Positions 33,801 through 43,009 of a stretch of 64,000 bases of DNA are shown one piece after another. Each line of letters begins with the position of its first letter. Within the stretch, counting starts at the first letter, position 1. A program made the translations under genes and the position numbers. The DNA lies in the NCBI GenBank assembly GCA_964553795.1, contig CAZKMR010000012.1, positions 9,089 through 73,088 of the forward strand. Direction: 5' to 3'. The DNA comes from JADLHS01 sp964553795 (lineage in GTDB: Bacteria > Verrucomicrobiota > Verrucomicrobiia > Limisphaerales > JADLHS01). Below the pieces are notes generated by a model that made no database searches, had not been told where the DNA came from, and was given only the letters and a program-made list of their open reading frames with translations.

Positions 33801-33834
33801 AGTTTGCGGTCGAACTCGGAACTTCAATTGCATA

Positions 33835-35202
33835 ATGAACAAACAAAAATGGACGGCGGGCCTCGTCGCAATCGCGGCGCTGGCGGGTTACACGACGAAC
33901 GGTCACGCGCAAAGTGTCGATTCGTTGCTCGATAAACTCGTGGACAAAGGCGTGCTCACGGTCCGGGAGGCCAATGAGTTGCGCGAAGAAACGGACAAGG
34001 ATTTTGCCAAGGCGTACTCGGCCAAGAGCGGCATGCCGGATTTTGTGACCGCGTTGAAGTTCAACGGGGACGTGCGCGGGCGCTACGAGAGTTTCTACTT
34101 CGAGAATCCGAACGGCACGGACCGGCATCGGTTTCGGTACCGGCTGCGCTTCGGTGTGGTGGCGTCGCTGGCGGACAATTTTGAAGCGGGCTTCAAGCTG
34201 ACTTCGTCGGAGCCGGCCAGCGGTGGCAGCGGCGGCGATCCGATTTCCGGTAACAGCACGTTTCAAGACAACGGTTCGAAGAAGTTCATTTATGTGGACC
34301 AGGTGTACGCGAAGTGGAAAGCGTTGAACACGCCGGAATGGCAGGGTGCTTTGACGATCGGGAAGATGGAGAATCCGTTCGTGTTCTCGGATCAGGTGTT
34401 TGACGGAGATTACACGCCGGAAGGCGCGGCGGTGCAGTTCGGTTACAACTTCAACGAACAGCACAGTTTGAAATTCAACGGGGGTGCGTTTGCGCTCGAC
34501 GAAATCGGCGCTCACAGCGAAGACCCGTATCTGTATGGCGGGCAAGTGCGATTGGAATCCGCGTGGAACAAGCATTGGTCATCGTCAGCGGGCGTGGCCT
34601 GGCTGGCGATTGACAATGAGCAGGCGTTGGCGGGCACAGTGAACGGCACGGCGCCGGTGCCGAATCAAAATCGCGGCAACACGCGCGGCGGGGCCGGAAA
34701 CACGACGGTGGGGACGCTGGCCAATGCGCTGGTTTACGATTTTCATCCGGTGATTGCCGATGCGGCGGTGACCTACACTTTGGAAGAATTCTGGCGGTAT
34801 AAAGCGCCGTTCCCCATCAAGTTCGGAGTCGATTATCTGCACAACCCCAACGCCGGTGCGGATAACGAAGGTTGGTCCGCGGGCATCACGTTCGGCAAAG
34901 CGGGCAAGAAGGGTTTGTGGGAAATCGGTTATCGCTACAAATATCTGGAAGCCGACGCCTGGTATGAGGAGTTAGTGGATTCGGATTTCGGCGCGTTTTA
35001 TCAGACGGTGCCGCCGGGCGACTCGGGGAATTACGGCGCGGGCACAAATGTGAAAGGGCACGTGCTCAAGGCGGCTTATTCGCCTTACAACGCGCTGACC
35101 CTTGGCGTGACGGCGCTTTTCACCGAACTGATTAACGGCAGTCCCGTGGGAGTGGACAGCCAGACGACCCGAGTGCAAGTGGATGCGGTGCTGAAATTTT
35201 AA
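33835..35202 (+). CDS. Putative outer-membrane porin, phosphate-associated
   Basis: 455 residues. Signal peptide (TAGLVAIAALAGYTTNGHAQ), a short coiled-coil-like segment (SLLDKLVDKGVLTVREANEL) and a beta-barrel rich in alternating aromatic strands (FRYRLRFGVVASL, IYVDQVYAKWKAL), ending in the outer-membrane-type VQVDAVLKF with terminal Phe. It matches the putative porin (Porin_5) type. Directly followed by pstS, and preceded by Pho-box-like repeats, it is probably a phosphate-starvation porin (inference). ATG 33835 gives a clean signal peptide. Confidence 0.87.
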   Translation: MNKQKWTAGLVAIAALAGYTTNGHAQSVDSLLDKLVDKGVLTVREANELREETDKDFAKAYSAKSGMPDFVTALKFNGDVRGRYESFYFENPNGTDRHRFRYRLRFGVVASLADNFEAGFKLTSSEPASGGSGGDPISGNSTFQDNGSKKFIYVDQVYAKWKALNTPEWQGALTIGKMENPFVFSDQVFDGDYTPEGAAVQFGYNFNEQHSLKFNGGAFALDEIGAHSEDPYLYGGQVRLESAWNKHWSSSAGVAWLAIDNEQALAGTVNGTAPVPNQNRGNTRGGAGNTTVGTLANALVYDFHPVIADAAVTYTLEEFWRYKAPFPIKFGVDYLHNPNAGADNEGWSAGITFGKAGKKGLWEIGYRYKYLEADAWYEELVDSDFGAFYQTVPPGDSGNYGAGTNVKGHVLKAAYSPYNALTLGVTALFTELINGSPVGVDSQTTRVQVDAVLKF

Positions 35203-35220
35203 TTGTCACGGTAACGTCAC
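35203..35220 (+). promoter_or_regulatory. Pho-box-like direct repeat before pstS
   Basis: TTGTCAC-GGTA-ACGTCAC, a 7-4-7 direct repeat beginning right after the porin stop codon and 45 bases before the pstS ATG. The half-site TTGTCAC equals those before the porin, supporting a common regulator. Confidence 0.6.
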
Positions 35221-35265
35221 AAGCAGTTCTCAACCAAATCAGTCAAATTAGAGGAGAAATAGATT

Positions 35266-36114
35266 ATGAAAAAAATTACGCAAATCATGTTGGTAGCGGT
35301 CGGGGTGTTCGGAGCGGTGGGATGTGCGCGCGGCGACATCACGGTTAAGGGCTCGGATACGATGGTGATTTTGGCGCAGAAATGGGCCGAAAATTACATG
35401 GCTCAGAAGCCCGCAGTGAAGATTCAAGTGACCGGTGGTGGGTCGGGCACGGGCTTTGCAGCGTTGCAAAATCGCACCACCGACCTGTGCAATGCCTCGC
35501 GCAAAATCAAATCCACCGAAATCGCCAAGTGCATCGAAGCGTTTGGCAAGCGGCCGACGGAATATAAAGTCGCGCTCGACGGATTGTCGGTTTACGTGAG
35601 CGAAGAGAATCCAATCAAGGAACTGACGGTGGATCAGTTGGATCTCATCTTCAACGGCAAGGTCAAGAATTGGAAGGAAGTGGGTGGCCCGGACGCGCCC
35701 ATCACCGTTTACAGCCGGGAAAACAGCTCGGGTACATACGAATTCTTCAAGGAACACGTGTTGAAAGGGAAGGATTTCGTCGCCAGCGCCCAAACGATGC
35801 CGGGCACGGCAGCGGTGTTGCAAGCGGTGGCCAAGGATAAGAATGGGATTGGTTATGGCGGCGCGGCGTATGGTGCCGGCGCGAAACACCTCCTGATCAA
35901 GAAGGATGAGGGGTCACCGGCGATTGAGCCGACCGAGGAGAACGTCGTCAACGGCACGTATCCGATCTGGCGGCATTTGTTCATTTACGTGAATCCGGCG
36001 TTGGATAAAGGCGAAGTGGCCAGTTACCTGAGTTGGATTCGCAGCGATGCCGGGCAAAAGGTCGTGAAGGAAGTCGGCTACTTTCCGTTGCCGGCAAACT
36101 TGCGGGAAAAATAA
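35266..36114 (+). CDS. pstS: Phosphate ABC transporter substrate-binding protein PstS
   Basis: 282 residues. Signal peptide with a possible lipobox (FGAVGC), then DITVKGSDTMVILAQKWAE, TGGGSGTGFAALQNRTTDLCNASR and SRENSSGTYEFFKEHV, the phosphate-binding loops of PstS. It captures inorganic phosphate in the periplasm for PstCAB. AGAGGAG lies upstream of ATG 35266. It heads the pstSCAB-phoU cluster with a Pho-box-like repeat in front. Confidence 0.96.
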   Translation: MKKITQIMLVAVGVFGAVGCARGDITVKGSDTMVILAQKWAENYMAQKPAVKIQVTGGGSGTGFAALQNRTTDLCNASRKIKSTEIAKCIEAFGKRPTEYKVALDGLSVYVSEENPIKELTVDQLDLIFNGKVKNWKEVGGPDAPITVYSRENSSGTYEFFKEHVLKGKDFVASAQTMPGTAAVLQAVAKDKNGIGYGGAAYGAGAKHLLIKKDEGSPAIEPTEENVVNGTYPIWRHLFIYVNPALDKGEVASYLSWIRSDAGQKVVKEVGYFPLPANLREK

Positions 36115-36164
36115 TCACGCGCACTGACTGCACGATTGCTTCCCGATTTTCCTTTAGTCAACAT

Positions 36165-36200
36165 CGGGGCGGCGTTGGACTCAGAATCCGGGCCGCCCCG
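36165..36200 (+). terminator. Stem-loop between pstS and pstC
   Basis: CGGGGCGGC (36165-36173) and GCCGCCCCG (36192-36200) form a 9-bp stem with an 18-base loop, followed by TTAG rather than a T-tract. It probably attenuates transcription or stabilises the pstS message, giving more PstS than PstCAB. Confidence 0.45.
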
Positions 36201-36213
36201 TTAGTATCAACCG

Positions 36214-37401
36214 ATGCCGCACACACAACATCAAGGCAAACGCAGCCACGGCTGGATGGGCATTCATCGCGGCCACAAGGCGCGGCCCATGGAATGGCTC
36301 GCGGAGCGTTTCATTTTCTTCGTCTCGCTTTCGACGATTCTGATGGTCTTCCTGATCTTCGTGTTTGTGGCGCGCGAGGCGTTGCCGATTTTTCTGGGCA
36401 AGGAGGACAGCGCGTTGATCAAACCGGTGATTCCTCCGGAGGACATGGACAAACTCAGTCCGGAGGAATTGCGCACCTATCTGGATTTGTCGAAGGACAA
36501 GTTTGCGGCGATGGATCGGGAGACGTTGCAAGTGTTGATGGAGGTCAAAGTCGAAGCCCAGAATGAAATCCCGGATCGTTATCGCGACGACCCGGATGCC
36601 ACGCTCAACACCACGAAATGGAGCGCCATGGTGCAGCCGCGCCAATGGACCGGCTACGACGAGCCCGTGTACATCTGGCAGCCGGTCGGCAACATTCACA
36701 AATACAACATCGTGCCGCTGATTGTCGGAAGTTTGAAGATCACGCTGGTGGGATTGATATTCGCCGTGCCGCTGGCGGTGGGAGCGGCGATTTACGTGTC
36801 CCAATTGGCGCGCCCGCGCGTGCGCGAAGTGGTGAAACCGGTCATCGAATTGCTGTCGGGGATTCCTTCGGTAGTGATTGGATTCTTCGCGCTGCTGGTC
36901 ATGGCGACGGTGCTGCAAACGGTGTTCGGCTATCAAACCCGATTGAACGCGTTCGTGGCGGGCATCGCACTGAGTTTCGCGGTGATTCCGCTGGTGTTTT
37001 CGATTGCGGAAGATGCGTTGACGAGTGTGCCGCGCAGTTACACGCAGGCGGCGCTGGCGCTGGGCGCGTCGCGCTGGCAAACGGCATGGCAAATCGTGAT
37101 GCCGGCGGCGCTGCCGGGCGTGTTTGCGGCGGTGGTGCTGGGGTTCGGGCGCGCGATTGGTGAAACCATGATTGTCTTGATGGTGTGTTCGGCGAGCGTG
37201 ATGTCGTGGAGCATTTTCGATTCGGCGCGCACGATTACCACTACGATTGCGGCCGAAATGGCGGAAGCGGTCGCGGGGGGACATCACTATCGCATTTTGT
37301 TCATGCTCGGCGCGGTGCTGTTTGCCGTGACCTTTGTTTCCAACATGATTGGGGATGTGGTGATTCATCGGTTGAAAAACAAGATGGAGGGTAAACGATG
37401 A
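36214..37401 (+). CDS. pstC: Phosphate ABC transporter permease PstC
   Basis: 395 residues, longer than the usual ~300. One N-terminal helix (FIFFVSLSTILMVFLIFVFV) is followed by an unusual ~110-residue hydrophilic periplasmic insert (to ~165) and then the binding-protein-dependent transport domain with the EAA loop ALALGASRWQTAWQIVMPAALPG. It forms the channel with PstA. ATG 36214 chosen; the stop overlaps the pstA start (ATGA). Confidence 0.94.
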   Translation: MPHTQHQGKRSHGWMGIHRGHKARPMEWLAERFIFFVSLSTILMVFLIFVFVAREALPIFLGKEDSALIKPVIPPEDMDKLSPEELRTYLDLSKDKFAAMDRETLQVLMEVKVEAQNEIPDRYRDDPDATLNTTKWSAMVQPRQWTGYDEPVYIWQPVGNIHKYNIVPLIVGSLKITLVGLIFAVPLAVGAAIYVSQLARPRVREVVKPVIELLSGIPSVVIGFFALLVMATVLQTVFGYQTRLNAFVAGIALSFAVIPLVFSIAEDALTSVPRSYTQAALALGASRWQTAWQIVMPAALPGVFAAVVLGFGRAIGETMIVLMVCSASVMSWSIFDSARTITTTIAAEMAEAVAGGHHYRILFMLGAVLFAVTFVSNMIGDVVIHRLKNKMEGKR

Positions 37402-38372
37402 ATACGATTCCTCCGACCGGCTTGATCGTTCCCGCTGAACCCGGCCGGCATTTCCGTGCAGAAAAGTTCGATTTCTGGTCGTTCTTTTTCAGCGGTCTGA
37501 CCGGGATGGCCACGTTGCTGATTCTGGCGATTCTGGCGGTGATTCTCGGGAACATCATTCTTAACGGCTGGCCGGGAATGACCTGGCATTTCATCAGCAC
37601 GATTCCGAAGAAGGATTTTTTTGATCCGGCTACGACGGGCGTGTTGCCGATGATTGTCGGCACGACGATTCGGGTGTTCGTGATGACCATTTTCGTGCTG
37701 CCGATTGGGGTGATTACAGCCATCTATCTCACCGAATATGCGTCCACGAGTTCATACGTCACCCGCATCATTCGCGCCGCCGTGAACAATCTGGCCGGCG
37801 TGCCATCAATTGTTTTTGGCCTGTTCGGACTGGGATTTTTCATCAACTTCGTGGGCCGCAACATGGACGAGCTGTTGCAAAACCCCGGACCGGTCTGGGG
37901 ACAACCCGCCGTGTTATGGGCGTCATTGACGCTGGCGGTGATGACGTTGCCGGTGGTGATTGTGGCGACGGAAGAATCGTTGAAAGCCATTCCGCCCGGC
38001 TTGCGCGAGGCGAGTCTGGCGCTCGGCGCAACGAAGCTGGATACCATTTGGAAGGTCGTATTGCCGCAGGCGTTGCCGGGCATCATGACGGGCGGCATTC
38101 TCGCCGTGAGTCGTGCGGCGGGAGAAGTAGCGCCGATTCTGTTCACGGGCGTGGCCTACTACATGGCAACGTTGCCGACGAGATTGAGCGATCAGTTCAT
38201 GGACCTCGGTTATCACGTTTTCGTGTTATCCACGCAATCGCCGGACATCGAACGCACGCGGCCGATTCTTTATGCCACCGTGCTGGTGCTGTTGCTGCTG
38301 ACGTTTGCGTTGAACTTTGTCGCCATATTGATCCGCGCCCGGGTGCGAAAAAAACTTCGCGCGCTGGGTTGA
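37398..38372 (+). CDS. pstA: Phosphate ABC transporter permease PstA
   Basis: 324 residues with six helices. Family features are FISTIPKKDFFDPATTGVLP, AVNNLAGVPSIVFGLFGLGF and the EAA loop EASLALGATKLDTIWKVVLP. It pairs with PstC in the inner membrane. The start overlaps pstC by 4 bases, and pstB follows 9 bases after the stop. Confidence 0.96.
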   Translation: MNTIPPTGLIVPAEPGRHFRAEKFDFWSFFFSGLTGMATLLILAILAVILGNIILNGWPGMTWHFISTIPKKDFFDPATTGVLPMIVGTTIRVFVMTIFVLPIGVITAIYLTEYASTSSYVTRIIRAAVNNLAGVPSIVFGLFGLGFFINFVGRNMDELLQNPGPVWGQPAVLWASLTLAVMTLPVVIVATEESLKAIPPGLREASLALGATKLDTIWKVVLPQALPGIMTGGILAVSRAAGEVAPILFTGVAYYMATLPTRLSDQFMDLGYHVFVLSTQSPDIERTRPILYATVLVLLLLTFALNFVAILIRARVRKKLRALG

Positions 38373-38381
38373 TTTCATTGT

Positions 38382-39203
38382 ATGTCTGAATCTGTGTTGC
38401 CCAAACTTGCAGTCGCATCAACCGCCCCGTCCGCCGCGGAGGGGGCGGGCGCGCCGTTAATCGAAATCGCCGATTTGTCCCTGTATTACGGGGCGGCGCG
38501 CGCCTTGCAGAATATTTCGCTGAACATTCGCGAGCGGGTGGTGACGGCGTTCATCGGTCCGTCGGGATGCGGCAAATCCACGTTGTTACGCTGCTTGAAC
38601 CGCATGAACGATCTCATCGACAGCGTGCGGATTGAAGGCACCATCAAAATCAGCGGTCACGACGTCTATGCTTCCGATGTGGATGTGATCGAACTGCGCA
38701 AACGAGTCGGCATGGTATTCCAGAAATCGAATCCGTTTCCGAAATCCATCTACGACAACGTTGCCTACGGGTTGCGGATTCAAGGTGTCAAAGCCAAGAG
38801 CGATCTGGATGCGGCAGTGGAACAGAGCTTGCGGGGCGCGGCGTTGTGGGACGAAGTGAAGGATCGGTTGCACAGTAGCGCGTTGGGGTTGTCCGGCGGT
38901 CAGCAACAGCGGCTGTGCATCGCCCGCGCCATCGCAGTGAAACCGGAGATCGTGTTGATGGATGAGCCGGCCAGTGCGCTCGATCCGATTGCCACCTCGC
39001 GGGTCGAAGATTTGATTTTGGAATTGAAGCAGCGGTTCACGATTGTAATTGTGACGCACAACATGCAACAGGCGACGCGCATCTCGGATGACACGGCGTT
39101 CTTTTACATGGGCGAATTGATTGAAGCCGGGCCGACGCAGAAGATTTTCACCAAGCCGAAGGAAAAACGGACGGAAGATTACGTGACGGGACGATTTGGT
39201 TAA
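38382..39203 (+). CDS. pstB: Phosphate ABC transporter ATPase PstB
   Basis: 273 residues. Walker A GPSGCGKST, the PstB-specific LRCLNRMNDLI, Q-loop VFQKSNPFPKSIYDNVAYG, signature LSGGQQQRLCIARA, Walker B IVLMDEPASALDP and switch His in VTHNMQQATR. It powers phosphate import with PstC/PstA. A ~25-residue Ala-rich N-terminal extension precedes the ATPase core. Confidence 0.97.
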   Translation: MSESVLPKLAVASTAPSAAEGAGAPLIEIADLSLYYGAARALQNISLNIRERVVTAFIGPSGCGKSTLLRCLNRMNDLIDSVRIEGTIKISGHDVYASDVDVIELRKRVGMVFQKSNPFPKSIYDNVAYGLRIQGVKAKSDLDAAVEQSLRGAALWDEVKDRLHSSALGLSGGQQQRLCIARAIAVKPEIVLMDEPASALDPIATSRVEDLILELKQRFTIVIVTHNMQQATRISDDTAFFYMGELIEAGPTQKIFTKPKEKRTEDYVTGRFG

Positions 39204-39300
39204 TGGAATGCGTAGACTTGCTCTTAACCCCTTTCTTATTCCTATGGGAGAAAGAGTGCGGTTAGGCGCGCGATGTTTTTGGCAGAACTCTTGAACGACT

Positions 39301-39972
39301 ATGGAACGACATTTTGACCAGGAATTGGTGGAGCTGAAGCAGAAACTGCTGACCATGGCGAGCCACGCGGAAAAAGCGGTCGGCGACGCGGTCAACGCAC
39401 TGGTGAACCGCAATCTCGACCTCGCCCTGGCCGTGCGGGCCAACGACGAAGTGCTGGACCGGTTCGAACTGGAAGTGGACGAAATGGCGATCGGGCTGTT
39501 GGCCAAGGCGCCGTTGGCGAGCGATCTGCGGTTGGTGACTATTGCGTTGAAGCTGTCGCAGAATCTCGAGCGGGTGGGGGACGAGGCGGCGAAGATTGCC
39601 AAGCGCGCGCGGGATTTGAGCAAAGAACCGCCGCTCAAGTTGCAGTTGGAGTTGCCGAAAATGTCCACGCTCGCGCTTGGGTTGCTCAAGAGCGCGTTGG
39701 ATGCTTTTGTGCAAAGGGATTCGGCAACCGCGCGGGCCGTGATTCCGCGCGACAAAGAAATCAACGCGCTGCACAAGCAAATCCAGGCCCAGATTGTTGA
39801 TCACATGAAGCAGAGTCCCGACCACATCACACGCTGCTTGCATCTGTTGGTGGCGACCAAGAGCCTCGAACGGATTGCTGATCACGCCAAGAACATTGCC
39901 GAGGAAGTGGTGTATTTGTGCGAGGCGCAAGATATCCGCCACGGTGGAGGCGCGGGCGCCGTGGCGCGATAG
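39301..39972 (+). CDS. phoU: Phosphate signalling protein PhoU
   Basis: 223 residues, two PhoU helical bundles (MERHFDQELVELKQKLLTMA, then a second repeat from ~115), with acidic metal-binding stretches such as QNLERVGDEAAKIAKRARDL and ERIADHAKNIAEEVVYL. It links Pst transport to PhoR/PhoB signalling and restrains uptake. The 97 bases after pstB hold no gene. No phoB or phoR is in the window. Confidence 0.95.
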   Translation: MERHFDQELVELKQKLLTMASHAEKAVGDAVNALVNRNLDLALAVRANDEVLDRFELEVDEMAIGLLAKAPLASDLRLVTIALKLSQNLERVGDEAAKIAKRARDLSKEPPLKLQLELPKMSTLALGLLKSALDAFVQRDSATARAVIPRDKEINALHKQIQAQIVDHMKQSPDHITRCLHLLVATKSLERIADHAKNIAEEVVYLCEAQDIRHGGGAGAVAR

Positions 39973-40077
39973 TGAGGGGGGCGGTGGCGGCCAACTGGCC
40001 TCCCGGTCCGCGGGCATTTTTATTCCCATTGATAAATCTTCCGGACTTCCGCCACAATGCGGACATCGGATCAATGC

Positions 40078-41352
40078 ATGAACCCTTCTGCTGTTGAGAT
40101 TCTCGCCACGGTTTTGTTTGTCATTGCAGTGCTGCACACGTTTTGCGTCAAACGATTCGCGCATTGGGCGCATCGTTGCGCGCCGGGGTCGGTGGGGCAG
40201 AATTTGCTGCATTTCCTGGCTGAAACCGAGGTGGTGTTTGGGCTGTGGGCGGCGGCTTTGTTCCTGGGCATTGCCGCAGTGACGCGTTCGTTTCACGAGG
40301 CCATCGTTTACATAGACGGGCTGAATTTTACCGAACCGAAGTTCGTATTTGTGATCATGGTGGTGGCGGCGACGCGGCCGGTGGTGCAATTGGCGGAGCG
40401 CTTTATCGCGCTGGTGGCGCGGTTGCTTCCGTTCAAGGAAGGGCTGGCATTTTATGCGGCGGCACTGGCCGTGGGGCCGTTGCTGGGGTCTTTCATCACT
40501 GAGCCGGCGGCGATGACGTTGCTGGCGCTGGTGCTGAAACGCCGGTATTTCGACAACGGCATTTCGGTGCGGCTGGCCTATGCCACGTTGGGATTGTTGT
40601 TTGTGAATATCTCCATCGGCGGCACGTTGACGCATTTTGCGGCCCCGCCGGTGTTGATGGTCAGCGGCAAATGGCATTGGGCCACACCGTTCATGCTGGA
40701 GACGTTTGGCTGGCGGGCGGCAGCCTCCTGTTTTGTGTCGTGTGCGTTGGTGGCCGGATTTTTCCGGCGCGAACTTAGTGCCATGGTTATGGTGCGGGAC
40801 CAGAGCGCCGGAGTGCCGGGCTGGCTGACGCTGTTGCACGTGGGCACGCTGATTTTAGTCGTCGCGTTTGCGCATCATCCCGATGTGTTTTTTGGTGTGT
40901 TCATCCTGTTTCTCGGGTTGGTGACCGCCACGGGGCGGCATCAAGACGCCTTAAAACTGCGGGAGGGATTGCTGGTGGGATTTTTTCTGGCGGGTCTTGT
41001 CACGTTGGGCGATTTGCAGGCTTATTGGCTCAAGCCGCTGCTGGCGCGACTGGACGGGAACGCGATGTTTTATGGCGCCACCATGCTGACGGCAATTACC
41101 GACAATGCCGCGTTGACTTATCTGGGGTCGCTGGTGGAAGGGATTTCGGACGAGTTGAAGTTCGCCCTGGTGGCCGGGGCGGTGACGGGCGGGGGCTTGA
41201 CGGTGATTGCCAATGCCCCGAATCCGGCGGGTGTAGGCATTCTTCACAGTGCCCGGGTGTTCAAGGGCGAGGGAATCAGCCCGCTGGGGTTGTTGGCCGG
41301 AGCGATTGGGCCGACGGCGGTGGCGATTTTGTTTTTCTGGATTTTGCATTGA
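40078..41352 (+). CDS. Putative Na+/H+ antiporter (PF07399 type)
   Basis: 424 residues with ~10-12 hydrophobic helices. Conserved polar spots fit the putative Na+/H+ antiporter family: LLGSFITEPAAMTLLALVL, ISIGGTLTHFAAPPVLMV, LTAITDNAALTYLGSLVEG and VIANAPNPAG. An inner-membrane cation/proton exchanger is expected; no direct proof of ion. ATG 40078 chosen over an upstream ATG at 40057 that adds 7 residues. Followed 45 bases later by a small single-helix protein. Confidence 0.82.
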   Translation: MNPSAVEILATVLFVIAVLHTFCVKRFAHWAHRCAPGSVGQNLLHFLAETEVVFGLWAAALFLGIAAVTRSFHEAIVYIDGLNFTEPKFVFVIMVVAATRPVVQLAERFIALVARLLPFKEGLAFYAAALAVGPLLGSFITEPAAMTLLALVLKRRYFDNGISVRLAYATLGLLFVNISIGGTLTHFAAPPVLMVSGKWHWATPFMLETFGWRAAASCFVSCALVAGFFRRELSAMVMVRDQSAGVPGWLTLLHVGTLILVVAFAHHPDVFFGVFILFLGLVTATGRHQDALKLREGLLVGFFLAGLVTLGDLQAYWLKPLLARLDGNAMFYGATMLTAITDNAALTYLGSLVEGISDELKFALVAGAVTGGGLTVIANAPNPAGVGILHSARVFKGEGISPLGLLAGAIGPTAVAILFFWILH

Positions 41353-41397
41353 TGCGTGGCAAAGCGGTCCGCTTGGTGCGACGATGGGGAGAGTGTT

Positions 41398-41877
41398 ATG
41401 ACGTGGTTTGAATGGGCAGAGGCGCTGAGCTATGTGGTGACGGTCATCGGTCTGCCGATGGCCATCGTGGTGTTCATGTATGAACAGCGGCGCAACCGGC
41501 AAAATGAGGAGGAGGAGATTTATCAGCGACTCTCCGACGAGTACACTGATTTCCTCAAGCTGGTGCTGGCCAATCCGGACTTGCAATTGTTACGCAAACA
41601 TTCTCCGGCGGCACAGTTGACCGATGAACAGAAAGAGCGCAAAGCCGCCGTCTTCAACATTCTGATCTCCCTGTTTGAGCGAGCCTATCTGTTGGTTTAC
41701 GAGGAACACATGGACCGGCAGACGCATCGCATGTGGCAATCGTGGGAAGATTACATGCGGGAATGGTGTCAACGGCAGGATTTTCGCGAGATGTTGCCGG
41801 AGTTGTTGAAAGGGGAGGACGAGGACTTCTGCGCGCACATCCGCAAGATCGCCGCGGCGGAAGGACACTTGGATTAG
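41398..41877 (+). CDS. Hypothetical single-helix membrane protein
   Basis: 159 residues: one N-terminal helix (LSYVVTVIGLPMAIVVFMY), then a charged cytosolic domain (RRNRQNEEEEIYQRLSDEY, FERAYLLVYEEHMDRQTHRMW) with a Trp/acid-rich end. I do not recognise it. ATG 41398 has GGGGAGAG upstream. It is probably co-transcribed with the antiporter-like gene and ends 3 bases before the convergent mrpG stop. Confidence 0.75.
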   Translation: MTWFEWAEALSYVVTVIGLPMAIVVFMYEQRRNRQNEEEEIYQRLSDEYTDFLKLVLANPDLQLLRKHSPAAQLTDEQKERKAAVFNILISLFERAYLLVYEEHMDRQTHRMWQSWEDYMREWCQRQDFREMLPELLKGEDEDFCAHIRKIAAAEGHLD

Positions 41878-41880
41878 CGC

Positions 41881-42213
41881 TCAATCCGTTTTTGCCTGAC
41901 GGTGATCGTCAGGGGGCCGTTGTTTCCAACGGGGCAGATTCTTTTGCAGCGCGAGCAGGGCGACCAGATGACTGGCCACGGGAATCGTCACGACCTGAAA
42001 GAAAATGGCGAGCAGGATTTTCAGGGCGACATCGCTTTCGCCCAGATGCACCCAAAGCCCAAGCAACATCAAAAACATACCGAGAGTCAGCGCTTTGGCC
42101 ACGGCATGGGCGCGACATAACACGTCTGGCAGGCGCACCACGCCAACGGCGGCGGTGAGAATGAACAGCGCGCCGGTGAGCACGAGAATGGCGGTGAGCA
42201 GGTCGTTGATCAT
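41881..42213 (-). CDS. mrpG: Mrp antiporter subunit G
   Basis: 110 residues, three helices (AILVLTGALFILTAAVGVV, TLGMFLMLLGLWVHL, ILLAIFFQVVTIPVASHLV), with the MnhG-type RLPDVLCRAHAVAKALTLG motif. Small essential subunit of the seven-part Na+(Ca2+)/H+ antiporter. Last gene of the minus-strand mrpABCDEFG operon; overlaps mrpF by 4 bases. Confidence 0.93.
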   Translation of the reverse strand: MINDLLTAILVLTGALFILTAAVGVVRLPDVLCRAHAVAKALTLGMFLMLLGLWVHLGESDVALKILLAIFFQVVTIPVASHLVALLALQKNLPRWKQRPPDDHRQAKTD

Positions 42214-42536
42214 TGGGGCGGCGGTTGAGGTGAGGAGGGATCAGCGGTGGGAGCGGCTTCCGGGCGCGCGGGCGCTTTGCCGGTTTTGTTCAGATAAAAC
42301 ACAAAGGCTACTGTGGTCAGAAAGCCCAGGAGGGACACGATTAGAATCAGTTCCAAATACAGCGCGGTGTTCCACTCGATGGAGAGCAGGATAATCAACC
42401 CGACGGCGCAGGTGGTGATGAGATCGAAGGCCATCACCCGGTCAATCACGTGCGGGCCGCGCGCCAATCGGTACAAGCCAATCAAAATGGAGATGGTCAA
42501 CGTCGCTTCCGCGAGAAATATCGCCACAGTCATCAT
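42210..42536 (-). CDS. mrpF: Mrp antiporter subunit F
   Basis: 108 residues with three helices and the MnhF pattern IGLYRLARGPHVIDRVMAFD. The extra C-terminal tail is Pro/Ala-rich. Start at the ATGATGA junction with mrpE (ATG 42536, or the next ATG at 42533). Confidence 0.92.
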   Translation of the reverse strand: MMTVAIFLAEATLTISILIGLYRLARGPHVIDRVMAFDLITTCAVGLIILLSIEWNTALYLELILIVSLLGFLTTVAFVFYLNKTGKAPARPEAAPTADPSSPQPPPQ

Positions 42537-43009
42537 CGGGTAAACGCGAGTATGCTTTTTTTCAGGCTGCGATCGATGGCCGCGCGGACCTGGTCGGGTT
42601 GATCCGCATCGAGCGCGTGAATGGTCAGGGTGTTGAAATCCGGGCTCACGTCCACAGTGGTGGTCCCGGGTGTCAGGGTGATGCAATAGGACAAGAGCAG
42701 AATCTCGCCCCGGGTGAGTTGCGTGACATCGTAGGTGAGGAAATTGGGATGTATGGACTCACGCGAACGAAACAGCACCGCGGCGGCGACGGTGACATTG
42801 GCCACCAGAAATTCCCGCAGAAAAACCAGCACAAACCACAAAAAAGCCAGACAGCGGCGCACATAGGCTTCGCCTCCGATGACGTGGCGGAACGCGGCCA
42901 CCAGCGCGAAGCCGATGCCAAACCCGACGCCGAAGCCCACCGTGGTGGGCGACTGGCTCAGAAACAGCCAGATGATGGCAATGACAAGATTCAATCCAAA
43001 AGCGATCAT
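42533..43009 (-). CDS. mrpE: Mrp antiporter subunit E
   Basis: 158 residues with the MnhE pattern: NLVIAIIWLFLSQSPTTVGF, FLWFVLVFLREFLVANV, LTRGEILLLSYCITLTPGTT and the closing IHALDADQPDQV. Cytosolic tail plus N-terminal helices. Start ATG 43009 overlaps the mrpD stop by 4 bases. Confidence 0.94.
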   Translation of the reverse strand: MIAFGLNLVIAIIWLFLSQSPTTVGFGVGFGIGFALVAAFRHVIGGEAYVRRCLAFLWFVLVFLREFLVANVTVAAAVLFRSRESIHPNFLTYDVTQLTRGEILLLSYCITLTPGTTTVDVSPDFNTLTIHALDADQPDQVRAAIDRSLKKSILAFTR

